A stretch of DNA of 9,308 bases. Origin: Pseudomonadota bacterium (GTDB lineage: Bacteria > Pseudomonadota > Gammaproteobacteria > GRL18). Shown here one piece after another: positions 1 to 5,964 of the stretch. The stretch lies in NCBI GenBank assembly GCA_030632745.1, contig DAOVUE010000025.1, forward strand, positions 1 to 9,308, written 5' to 3'. Within the stretch, counting starts at the first letter, position 1. Each line of letters begins with the position of its first letter. The notes below the pieces were generated by a model that saw nothing but the letters and a program-made list of their open reading frames with translations, did no database searches and was not told where the DNA came from. The translations under genes were made by a program, and so were the position numbers.

Positions 1-2
1 AG

Positions 3-80
3 TTTCAAAAAGTATTAAAACATCCTAATAATCGTCCGGTTCAGCCATTAAATGCACGCATACTGATTGCACCTAAATAA
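3..80 (+). CDS. 3' end of an unidentified gene (partial)
   Basis: An open frame enters from the left edge and ends at a TAA at 78-80, giving 25 residues that finish in NARILIAPK. The other two plus frames are stopped within the first 30 bases, so this is the only frame that could carry a gene end here. The fragment has basic residues and prolines but no motif I recognise, so no function is assigned. It converges with grxD, and a stem-loop lies between the two stops. It could be a chance open frame, since so little is visible. Confidence 0.45.
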   Translation, partial: FQKVLKHPNNRPVQPLNARILIAPK

Positions 81-180
81 CACCAATAGACTACTTTTTG
101 GAAGGATTATCGCATATCAGCCAGGGTAATTTTAAAGGATTTAGAACGAAGGGTTAAAAACAAAAAGTGAACAACTTATT

Positions 181-228
181 TTATCTTGCTTACTGCTGGT
201 CACGAAAGGAACCAGGCAAGCAAGATAA
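181..228. terminator. stem-loop between convergent gene ends
   Basis: TTATCTTGCTT at 181-191 pairs perfectly with AAGCAAGATAA at 218-228. Inside, CTGGT (196-200) pairs with ACCAG (211-215) around a 10-nt loop, with a small internal loop between the two stems. The hairpin sits just past the grxD stop (240-242) and about 100 bp past the plus-strand stop at 80. A run of five T follows on the plus side (237-241); the minus side has only a weak T-rich tail. It is probably a shared, bidirectional terminator, with the U-tract better in the plus direction. Confidence 0.55.
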
Positions 229-239
229 ATAAGATATTT

Positions 240-563
240 TTACGCTTTATCAGCAGCAGCTGCTTCGCAAGCTGTTTTCAACTGACCATTCTGAAACATT
301 TCCAGGGTAATATCACAACCACCAATAAGTTCATGATTAATATAAATCTGAGGAAAAGTCGGCCAATCAGCATAACGAGGCAGATTTTCAAAAATTTCAG
401 GATCCTGTAAAACATTCACATAAGCAAATTCAACACCGGTGTTCATCAATGCTTCACTGGCACGGGAAGAAAAACCACAAGAAGGCATTTGTGGTGTACC
501 TTTCATAAAAATCACAATAGCATTATTTTTTACTGCATCATCAATACGTTGCATAACGTCCAT
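240..563 (-). CDS. grxD: Grx4-type monothiol glutaredoxin
   Basis: Cytosolic monothiol glutaredoxin of the CGFS class, 107 residues, the usual length for single-domain bacterial Grx4. The active-site CGFS is at residues 29-32, preceded by the conserved KGTPQMP segment at 21-27. The glutathione-binding features follow: WPTFPQIY with the cis-proline at 71, and GGCD at 81-84. Family members bind a [2Fe-2S] cluster together with glutathione, often as heterodimers with BolA-like proteins, and work in iron-sulfur cluster delivery and iron sensing; they are poor general thiol reductants. The ATG at 561-563 has a GAGGCC-like ribosome site upstream; a second in-frame ATG three codons in is less likely. 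It lies 96 bp downstream of the amidotransferase gene on the same strand and may have its own promoter, though no convincing -35/-10 pair was found. Confidence 0.96.
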   Translation of the reverse strand: MDVMQRIDDAVKNNAIVIFMKGTPQMPSCGFSSRASEALMNTGVEFAYVNVLQDPEIFENLPRYADWPTFPQIYINHELIGGCDITLEMFQNGQLKTACEAAAADKA

Positions 564-659
564 AATATGGGCCTCATCTGTTTATTTAAATAACGGTTAA
601 ATGTTAAAAGATAATTTTGGGATAGAGCGAACATTTTTCAAGTATTACGCTTCTTCAAA

Positions 660-2456
660 TTAATCAATATGAGCTTGCAGCCACATTTCTAATAAGGCCA
701 TGTGCCAGAGCTTGCTGCCTTTTAAACGTGTCATATTCTCTTCTGCTTCAGGATTTTTCAGCAAACGCTTTATATAAGCAGGTTCAAACACCCCTCTCTC
801 CCGACAAGCCTGAGAGTGTAAAACATCCGTCATCATATCCAGAAATTCACCCCGTACATATTTTAATGCCGGCATGGGAAAGTATCCCTTGGGACGATCA
901 ATGACTGCATCGGGTATTTTACCCCGGGCAATCTTTTTCAGAATATGTTTACCACCCATTTGTCCAATTTTATAATGATTGGGCATTTGTGCCGCCAGTT
1001 CTACCAGCTTATGATCCAGAAAAGGCACCCGTGCTTCTAATCCCCAGGCCATAGTCATATTATCAACCCGCTTAACCGGATCATCTACAATCAGTGTTGT
1101 AGTGTCCATGCGCAGCACTTTATCCAGATACTCATCGGCATAGGGAGCGGCCAGTAAGCGGGTCACAATTTCCCGGGTATAATCTTTAGCCCGATAGGCT
1201 TTACTCACAGACTGCAGAAATTCATCATGACAACGATCAAAATAATAGGAAGCAAAACTCCTGAAGTCACTTTCTCCATTGCTTTCAGCTTCCGCCATCA
1301 TTGGATACCAGAAATAGCCGGCAAAAACTTCATCCGCACCCTGACCGCTCTGCACCACTTTAACTTCTTTTGATACTCTTTCAGACAGCAGATAAAATGC
1401 CACGGCATCCTGACCCACCATAGGTTCTGCCATCTGTGAGATCGCTTCAGGTAAGCGATCCAGTACTTCATGATTCGGAATCAGATATTTATGATGAAGG
1501 GTTCCATAGCGCTCAACAACCTGATCACTATACTCAAATTCACTACCCTGCTCATCGCCGATATCATTGAAACCTATAGAAAAAGTGCGCAAATCATTAA
1601 CACCGGCTTCGGCCAGTAAAGCCACCAGCAGACTGGCATCCAGGCCGCCGGAAAGCAACACTCCCACCGGAACATCAGCAACAGTAATACGCTGTTTAAC
1701 CGCAGCCATCAGGCTGTCATGTATGGCTTCTTCCCAATCGGCTTCTGTCCAGCCGGACTTATCAGCATCACGGGTCGCTTTAAGATGCCAGTAGCGATGG
1801 TATTTCATATTACCATTCACATCAATTTTAACGCAGGTTCCCGGGGCTAGTTTTTTGACACCTTCCAGAATAGTATTAGGGGCAGGAATAACGGCATGCA
1901 GTGTTAACTGATTATGCAGTCCAATAGGATTAATCTCAGTATTGATCTGTCCTGCGGCAATTAATGCCTGCATATTAGAAGCAAACAGGAAACGTTTATC
2001 GTCAACACTATAATAAAGAGGCTTGATACCCAGACGATCACGAGCAATAAATAAACTATAATCCCTCAGGTCAACAATCGCAAAAGCAAACATACCATGC
2101 AGTCGTTCAACACATTGCTCACCCCACTCTGAATAGGCTTTTATAATAACTTCAGAATCACCCCCAGAAAAAAACTGATAACCCTTATGAGTCAACTCTT
2201 TACGTAATTCAGGATAATTGTAGATCGTACCATTAAAAACCAGTGCCAGCTGCAGTTCATTATCCACCATAGGCTGATTAGAACGTGCAGATAAATCAAT
2301 AATGGATAAGCGCCTATGACCCAGAGCAACGGGTCCTTCATGAAAAAAGCCTTCATTATCAGGACCTCTTCGCTGCAGTTTCTGCAGCATCTTATTAATG
2401 ACTGCCTGCCCGGGTTTGGAACCATCAAAGCGATAATCACCACAAATACCACACAT
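660..2456 (-). CDS. asnO: N-acetylglutaminylglutamine amidotransferase (asparagine synthase family)
   Basis: A 598-residue class II glutamine amidotransferase of the asparagine synthase family. Cys2 is the N-terminal glutaminase nucleophile. RRGPD (29-33), NGTIYNY (75-81) and SGGDSE (97-102) line the glutaminase site. The synthase domain has a PP-loop at 269-275 and later segments KVVQSGQGADEVFAGY, DDPVKRVDNMTMAWGLEARV and RPKGYFPMPALKY. These segments, with the LHAVIPAPNTILEGVKKL linker, match the subfamily that amidates N-acetylglutaminylglutamine to the osmoprotectant NAGGN (AsnO of Sinorhizobium), rather than true AsnB. That assignment is from memory of the family. The start has AAGGA at a good distance. 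Oddities: the PP-loop reads SGGLDAS where the usual motif is SGGxDS, and the partner acetyltransferase (ngg) and M42 peptidase genes usually nearby are absent from this window. It lies 30 bp downstream of the BON lipoprotein gene, probably one operon. Confidence 0.88.
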   Translation of the reverse strand: MCGICGDYRFDGSKPGQAVINKMLQKLQRRGPDNEGFFHEGPVALGHRRLSIIDLSARSNQPMVDNELQLALVFNGTIYNYPELRKELTHKGYQFFSGGDSEVIIKAYSEWGEQCVERLHGMFAFAIVDLRDYSLFIARDRLGIKPLYYSVDDKRFLFASNMQALIAAGQINTEINPIGLHNQLTLHAVIPAPNTILEGVKKLAPGTCVKIDVNGNMKYHRYWHLKATRDADKSGWTEADWEEAIHDSLMAAVKQRITVADVPVGVLLSGGLDASLLVALLAEAGVNDLRTFSIGFNDIGDEQGSEFEYSDQVVERYGTLHHKYLIPNHEVLDRLPEAISQMAEPMVGQDAVAFYLLSERVSKEVKVVQSGQGADEVFAGYFWYPMMAEAESNGESDFRSFASYYFDRCHDEFLQSVSKAYRAKDYTREIVTRLLAAPYADEYLDKVLRMDTTTLIVDDPVKRVDNMTMAWGLEARVPFLDHKLVELAAQMPNHYKIGQMGGKHILKKIARGKIPDAVIDRPKGYFPMPALKYVRGEFLDMMTDVLHSQACRERGVFEPAYIKRLLKNPEAEENMTRLKGSKLWHMALLEMWLQAHID

Positions 2457-2486
2457 AAAGCATTCCTTTCGCTGACGATAATTTGT

Positions 2487-2954
2487 TTATTCTGTTTCTG
2501 CTTTTGTTTCTACTTTTGTTTCTGTTCGAAGATTGATCACCATCAGCTTAGAGATAACTTTCGCAACACCTTTGGCGCTTTTAGCAATAGAAATAGCCTT
2601 GACTGCACTTTCATCTGAATCCACACTGCCGGTCAATGTGACCACACCCGCATTCACTTCAATGCCGATATCTCCACGCTGGATAAGATTTTCACTGGCG
2701 TATTTCTGACTAATACTGACATTAATCATAGCATCACTATCTGCAGTGTAATCTGCCGCTTCAAAGGCCATTTTGTCTTCATAAACTTCCCGTTCTTTTA
2801 CCCTGATTTCCTGCTGCTGTTTTTCATTTTCCTGCTGGATTTCTTCATTGCTGTCCACCCCGGGCACCCAGTCCGTTACATCTCGAACGGTGCTGCAGCC
2901 TGACATCAGTAGAGCCATAGATATCATAGATATCAATAAAGTTTTAAAATTCAT
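2487..2954 (-). CDS. BON-domain lipoprotein
   Basis: From the chosen ATG at 2952-2954 the product has 155 residues. It begins with a short basic n-region, a hydrophobic core and the lipobox LMSGC with Cys20, a textbook lipoprotein signal peptide. An Asp/Trp segment and a charged Glu/Gln/Lys-rich helix (about 36-65) follow, then one BON domain (about 77-140, including GIEVNAGVVTLTGSV), and a Thr/Glu/Lys tail made of a short repeat. BON domains occur in OsmY-like and other periplasmic proteins and are thought to bind phospholipid or envelope surfaces. The frame is open to upstream ATGs at 2990 and 3020. The 2954 start was preferred for signal-peptide length and an AGGGA site upstream; 2990 also has a plausible AGGAAG site. 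It is the first gene of a likely two-gene unit with the NAGGN amidotransferase, which suggests an osmotic-stress role by inference. Confidence 0.85.
   Translation of the reverse strand: MNFKTLLISMISMALLMSGCSTVRDVTDWVPGVDSNEEIQQENEKQQQEIRVKEREVYEDKMAFEAADYTADSDAMINVSISQKYASENLIQRGDIGIEVNAGVVTLTGSVDSDESAVKAISIAKSAKGVAKVISKLMVINLRTETKVETKAETE
2501..2524. repeat. 12-bp tandem repeat in lipoprotein C-terminus
   Basis: CTTTTGTTTCT occurs at 2501-2511 and again at 2513-2523, in step with the reading frame of the minus-strand lipoprotein gene. It encodes the low-complexity tail in which Thr, Glu and Lys alternate. Copy-number change here would lengthen or shorten the tail by four residues without shifting the frame. 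Confidence 0.6.
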
Positions 2955-3243
2955 ACTGCTTATCCCTGCAAAATTAATATTTTTTTTCATTTTTTCTTCT
3001 TCCTGCTTTCTTATTTTCATTGTACATCTTCACATTCATAACTGCTCGCATTGTTTAATACCATACCATTGGGAGAAAATGGAGAGAAAATGCACTACAG
3101 TCTCAGCACCCATTTTTTCACAAATAGATTCAATGCGGCTGACAAAAACGGCTGAATTCAATTGCATTCATAGATTAATCTTACTACTATAAACAAATAT
3201 TCATATTATGTACTACACATTCTACCTTAATTTTTCAAGATAA

Positions 3244-3316
3244 TTGACTAAAAATTTCAGAAAATACAATAACCAAGTAAAATAGTATAGTATTTAGTAA
3301 AAAATAGTATTATAAT
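3244..3316 (+). promoter_or_regulatory. candidate sodB promoter elements
   Basis: Two possible sigma-70 arrangements are visible. TTGACT (3244-3249) with TACAAT (3265-3270) has good boxes but only a 15-nt spacer. A perfect TATAAT at 3311-3316 sits 49 bp before the sodB ATG but has no good -35 at 17 nt. Either could act alone, or the second could need an activator at the neighbouring direct repeat. Confidence 0.4.
3276..3310 (+). repeat. direct repeat upstream of sodB, possible operator
   Basis: AGTAAAATAGTAT at 3276-3288 recurs as AGTAAAAAATAGTAT at 3296-3310. The shared 10-mer AAAATAGTAT starts at 3279 and 3301, so the copies are exactly 22 bp (about two helical turns) apart. The second copy abuts the TATAAT box. 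The same-face spacing fits a repressor or activator site. The sequence does not resemble a Fur box, and no regulator can be named. In such AT-rich DNA chance similarity is possible. Confidence 0.35.
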
Positions 3317-3364
3317 CTTTTCAACAAAAATAAATACACTATATAAACCTCATGGAGTACAAAA

Positions 3365-3940
3365 ATGGCTTTTGAATTACCTGCTTTACCTTTTGCAAAA
3401 GATGCCTTAGCACCACACATATCTGAAGAAACACTTGAGTTTCATTATGGCAAACATCATAACACTTATGTTGTTAACCTGAACAACCTGATTGCCGGTA
3501 CTGATTTTGAAAATATGTCTTTAGAATCTATCATCCAGAAATCAGATGGCGGCATTTTTAATAATGCAGCCCAGGTATGGAACCATACCTTTTACTGGAA
3601 TTGCTTAAGCCCTAATGGCGGTGGTGAGCCCAGTGGTGCACTTGCAGATGCGATTAATAGTACTTTTGGTTCTTTTGATAAATTTAAAGAAGATTTCTCA
3701 GCAGCCTGCGTCACAAACTTTGGCTCCGGCTGGACCTGGTTAGTTAAAAACAGCTCAGGTGCATTAGAAATTGTTAAAACATCCAATGCCGGCTGTCCTC
3801 TAACAGAAGGTCAGACCCCCATAATGACTTGTGATGTATGGGAACATGCATACTATATTGATTACCGTAATGCCCGTCCGGCTTATGTTGAAGCATTCTG
3901 GAATCTGGTTAACTGGGATTTCATTTCCAGCAATCTATAA
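3365..3940 (+). CDS. sodB: iron superoxide dismutase
   Basis: Cytosolic Fe-type superoxide dismutase, 191 residues, the normal length for the family. It converts superoxide to hydrogen peroxide and oxygen. The metal ligands are all in place: His27 (in LEFHYGKHH), His74 (in VWNHTFYW), Asp157 and His161 (in [11 protein letters not shown]). Gln70, in [11 protein letters not shown], is the second-sphere glutamine placed as in Fe enzymes rather than Mn enzymes, and FGSGWTWLV at 119-127 is a family signature. The ATG at 3365 has GGAG seven bases upstream. The gene is read away from the lipoprotein/amidotransferase unit. In E. coli sodB also lies near grxD; here the amidotransferase and BON genes sit between them. 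No typical T-run terminator follows; the only nearby hairpin is the one abutting the next gene. Confidence 0.97.
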   Translation: MAFELPALPFAKDALAPHISEETLEFHYGKHHNTYVVNLNNLIAGTDFENMSLESIIQKSDGGIFNNAAQVWNHTFYWNCLSPNGGGEPSGALADAINSTFGSFDKFKEDFSAACVTNFGSGWTWLVKNSSGALEIVKTSNAGCPLTEGQTPIMTCDVWEHAYYIDYRNARPAYVEAFWNLVNWDFISSNL

Positions 3941-3954
3941 CTAAATTGTGCTAT

Positions 3955-3985
3955 AGTGATACCATTATTCATTATTGGTAGCACT
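3955..3985 (+). promoter_or_regulatory. hairpin abutting the next start codon
   Basis: AGTGATACCA (3955-3964) pairs with TGGTAGCACT (3976-3985) with one mismatch around an 11-nt loop. The 3' arm ends at the base before the ATG at 3986 and covers where a ribosome site would be. No T-run follows, so it is a poor intrinsic terminator for sodB. It may block ribosome entry to the next gene or define the sodB mRNA 3' end. Confidence 0.4.
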
Positions 3986-4717
3986 ATGGCCTCTTATAAA
4001 TTGATTTTCCAGGGACAAATTATTGATAGTGCCTCTCTCGATAGCTCGTCTCTTGAACAAAGAAAAAATAATATTTTACGCTTATTCAATGCTGGTGCAG
4101 AAAAAGCCGGTATACTCTTCTCCGGCAAGCCCATAGTCATAAAAAAAAATCTTGATGCAGATGCGGCTAAAAAGTATATATCAGTACTAAAAAAAGCGGG
4201 TGCTCTGGTTCGTGCTGAAAAAATTCAAGTCATAGAACAAAGAGATCATGCCAGTGACAATAATAGCGAAACACACTTTTCCGGCAATAATCAAACGCCC
4301 TCTTCTTCTCCAGTATCATCTGCTGAATTGAGTACCGGGCTATCAGCACTGCTTAATTATAATCAACATGCACAGCAAACACATTCTGAACCGCAAACAC
4401 AAACAAGAGTAAACAGTACAAAAAATGCATCTGAAGTACTGCAAGAACTTCACTTAGCGCCTAACGGCACAGATTTTTCCGATCTGAAAAAGCCCGTTGC
4501 ATCCGTAACAATAGCCGACATCAGTCATATCAGCCTGTCACAAGCCCGGACTGGTTCCTTGCAGGAGTTTACAAAAAAAGTCAGCCCGGTGAAAATTGCA
4601 GATATTTCTTCATTATCTATGTCTGAGGCACAGCAGGGAACATTAGAAGGTATTGAACACAGGCCTGAGCCGGCAGCTCTGCCTGATATCAGACATCTTA
4701 AATTCAGCTCCGAATAA
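3986..4717 (+). CDS. conserved-looking protein with C-terminal repeats, function unknown
   Basis: Product of 243 residues from ATG 3986; the frame is open back to a GTG at 3956, but that falls inside the sodB-proximal hairpin and gives an unconvincing N-terminus. No strong ribosome site is visible. Residues 4-80 form a compact alpha/beta-looking domain with LIFQGQI, LFSGKPIVIKKNLD and KKYISVLKKAGA. I remember similar N-terminal domains in other gammaproteobacterial proteins but cannot name the family. Residues about 88-150 are a Ser/Asn/Gln-rich linker, probably disordered. The C-terminus holds two full copies and a partial third of a unit of about 28 residues centred on IADIS-x-(I/L)S-(L/M)S-x-(A)-(Q/R). 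No signal peptide or membrane segment was seen, so a cytosolic adaptor or scaffold role is one guess. It follows sodB by 45 bp and could share its transcript. Confidence 0.8.
   Translation: MASYKLIFQGQIIDSASLDSSSLEQRKNNILRLFNAGAEKAGILFSGKPIVIKKNLDADAAKKYISVLKKAGALVRAEKIQVIEQRDHASDNNSETHFSGNNQTPSSSPVSSAELSTGLSALLNYNQHAQQTHSEPQTQTRVNSTKNASEVLQELHLAPNGTDFSDLKKPVASVTIADISHISLSQARTGSLQEFTKKVSPVKIADISSLSMSEAQQGTLEGIEHRPEPAALPDIRHLKFSSE
4502..4717 (+). repeat. 28-residue C-terminal protein repeats
   Basis: Three related segments are encoded at 4502-4570, 4586-4654 and 4670-4717. The first two share TIADIS/KIADIS, then HISLSQARTGSL versus SLSMSEAQQGTL; the last is a shorter LPDIRHLKF. The start-to-start spacing is 84 bp, or 28 residues. 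The nucleotide sequences have diverged while the protein pattern persists, which suggests selection on the protein. Confidence 0.6.
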
Positions 4718-5055
4718 ACACTATAAATTTATTTATAGCCGGGTGATTATTATCCCTGTGATATATTAAACCTAAATAAATCAGTTGAATCTACTGCGAG
4801 CGTCCAATGCACTGAATCTTCAAGACTTTACAGAACATTTTAGGCTCACCCATAGGGTGGCTACGAATAAACCTAAAATAACCAGTAAAGCCTTGAATCT
4901 CCAGCACCTTGATCACTCTCGCTACGATTCAACTGAGTTATTTAGGTTAAACTGTGAGACCCGATCATTTTCAAAGGGAAGATCATTATAGTAATCTCAA
5001 TTTATCCGGGATAAAACTGAATATCCGGAATACATCATTTTTTATGGAAAAATAA
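4718..5055. other. intergenic region with hairpins and a palindromic element
   Basis: There is no credible gene here. CTATAAAT (4721-4728) pairs with ATTTATAG (4731-4738) just after the preceding stop, an AT-rich hairpin that could mark the mRNA end. The palindromic MITE-like element fills 4762-4951. Between it and the DUF2914 gene, TTTATCC-G-GGATAAA at 5001-5015 is an inverted repeat, and TATCCGG recurs at 5003-5009 and 5022-5028. Both lie 30-55 bp before the ATG and could be regulatory. Confidence 0.55.
4762..4951. mobile_element. MITE-like nested palindromic element
   Basis: The ends AACCTAAATAA (4769-4779) and TTATTTAGGTT (4938-4948) are inverted copies. The match continues inward: TCAGTTGAATC...GCGAG on the left pairs with CTCGC...GATTCAACTGA on the right. 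It resumes as TTCAAGACTTTACAGAACATTTTAGG on the left against the complement of the right arm at 4871-4901, and closes at CACCC-ATA-GGGTG (4847-4859). The end motif also recurs inside (AAACCTAAAATAACCAGT near 4868), so the element looks like one repeat nested in another. CTGTGA flanks it at 4756-4761 and 4952-4957, a possible 6-bp target duplication. It has no transposase of its own. It could form a long RNA hairpin when transcribed. Confidence 0.65.
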
Positions 5056-5964
5056 ATGGCGAGCAAAATCACTATCGATATAGACCTGAGAGACTCCAAG
5101 CGAGTCTCTCCTCCTAGTGTTCCGCTTCCTGATAAAATAAGCAGCAAACAGACTAAAACCAGCACAATCGAGTACCACTATCGTTATGACAGAATTTTCC
5201 TGCTGATCGCTGTACTGTTTATTATCGTTTTTTTTAGTTTTTACCTGTTTTTTTTAGAGGATGAAGTAACAGCAGATAAAGTCCTGCAAACTGAACAAAT
5301 AGATCACATTGTCACTAAAGAAAAACACTTGTCAGTTTCAAATACAATTCCAGCACCGCCTCACACTTACTCAATTTATCTGTTTTATAAAGAGATTGAT
5401 GTATTAGATGCTTTTTACTTTCCACGGAAAAATAAACATTCTGAACAAAAAGATGCTGTCTTAAAAAACAAGACTCAACAGAGTATAACGGAATCCCCTG
5501 AAGAGAAACAAGTGATTAAAACAGTACCAACAGAGGAAAATGAAGAAGTTATTTCTGCCTCCTTAATTAAAAGTGAAAAAAAACCTGCCCCCCTGAAAAA
5601 AAATGAGAATAATTTTATTCAAATAAATTCAAACAATTTAAGCAGAGTCCTTCTGGTCAGTAATATTTATAAAAAAGAACCGCTCAATGAACTGTCTTAT
5701 AATGTGTATGGAAAAGAAGACCGTGCAGAAAAGATCTACCTTTTTACACAAGTAAACAATAATGTGGGTCAAACCATCGAACATCAATGGTGGTATCAGG
5801 GGAAAATGGTACATAAAAGAAAATTTACCATTCTGGGTAAACGGTGGCGTTGTTATTCCAGTAAAAATATCGGAAAATTCCAACAGGGTCAATGGTTAAT
5901 AAAAGTGATGGATGAAAAAAATAATATTTTATCCACAGTCCATTTCCAATATCAAGTCAATTGA
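5056..5964 (+). CDS. single-pass membrane protein with C-terminal DUF2914 domain
   Basis: Product of 302 residues. Residues 1-45 are polar and basic, with several Lys/Arg just before one strongly hydrophobic segment at about 47-67. That arrangement predicts a cytosolic N-terminus and a periplasmic remainder. Residues about 70-190 are charged, Lys/Glu-rich and low in complexity. The C-terminal part, about 195-300, matches DUF2914 as I know it: LSRVLLVSNIYKKEPLNEL, KIYLFTQVNNNVGQTIEHQW, KRWRCYSSKNI and GQWLIKVMDEKNNIL. DUF2914 domains have no established biochemical role that I know of and occur in envelope proteins of Proteobacteria. The ATG has only a weak GGAAAA site. The gene is very AT-rich and lies 104 bp past the palindromic element, so its promoter may be affected by that insertion. 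It ends before a change in base composition. Confidence 0.85.
   Translation: MASKITIDIDLRDSKRVSPPSVPLPDKISSKQTKTSTIEYHYRYDRIFLLIAVLFIIVFFSFYLFFLEDEVTADKVLQTEQIDHIVTKEKHLSVSNTIPAPPHTYSIYLFYKEIDVLDAFYFPRKNKHSEQKDAVLKNKTQQSITESPEEKQVIKTVPTEENEEVISASLIKSEKKPAPLKKNENNFIQINSNNLSRVLLVSNIYKKEPLNELSYNVYGKEDRAEKIYLFTQVNNNVGQTIEHQWWYQGKMVHKRKFTILGKRWRCYSSKNIGKFQQGQWLIKVMDEKNNILSTVHFQYQVN

Larger units (their letters stand above)
2955..3364. other. AT-rich divergent intergenic region
   Basis: This stretch separates the minus-strand lipoprotein/amidotransferase unit from sodB on the plus strand and must hold the start signals of both, apart from an in-frame extension of the lipoprotein up to 3020 that is probably untranslated. 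Both strands were read and no convincing gene was found. On the minus strand a possible extended -10 (TGGTATTAA, near 3056-3064) lacks a good -35. On the plus side there are the candidate sodB promoter boxes and a direct repeat, listed separately. No RNA gene was recognised. Confidence 0.6.

Noticed and set aside
186..410. 74-codon plus-strand open frame opposite grxD
   Set aside because: It begins inside the convergent stem-loop and runs antisense to the conserved grxD coding sequence, so it is a shadow frame.
660..2456. Housekeeping asparagine synthetase AsnB
   Set aside because: The linker and C-terminal segments (LHAVIPAPNTILEGVKKL, KVVQSGQGADEVFAGY, RPKGYFPMPALKY) fit the NAGGN amidotransferase subfamily better than AsnB.
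2316..2618. 100-codon plus-strand open frame with a Cys/Phe-rich stretch
   Set aside because: The Cys/Phe stretch is the antisense reading of the tandem repeat in the lipoprotein tail, and the rest is antisense to the amidotransferase N-terminus.
3230..3350. Fur box upstream of sodB
   Set aside because: No GATAATGATAATCATTATC-like inverted repeat is present; the AT-rich direct repeats have a different sequence and arrangement.
3956..3985. GTG start extending the repeat protein by 10 residues
   Set aside because: It falls inside the hairpin arm, has no ribosome site, and adds residues unlike the compact domain that begins at MASYKLIF. The ATG at 3986 was preferred.
4785..4991. 68-codon plus-strand open frame starting with TTG
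   Set aside because: Most of it lies within the palindromic MITE-like element, it has no ribosome site, and its composition follows the repeat rather than a protein. It is an open frame by chance.
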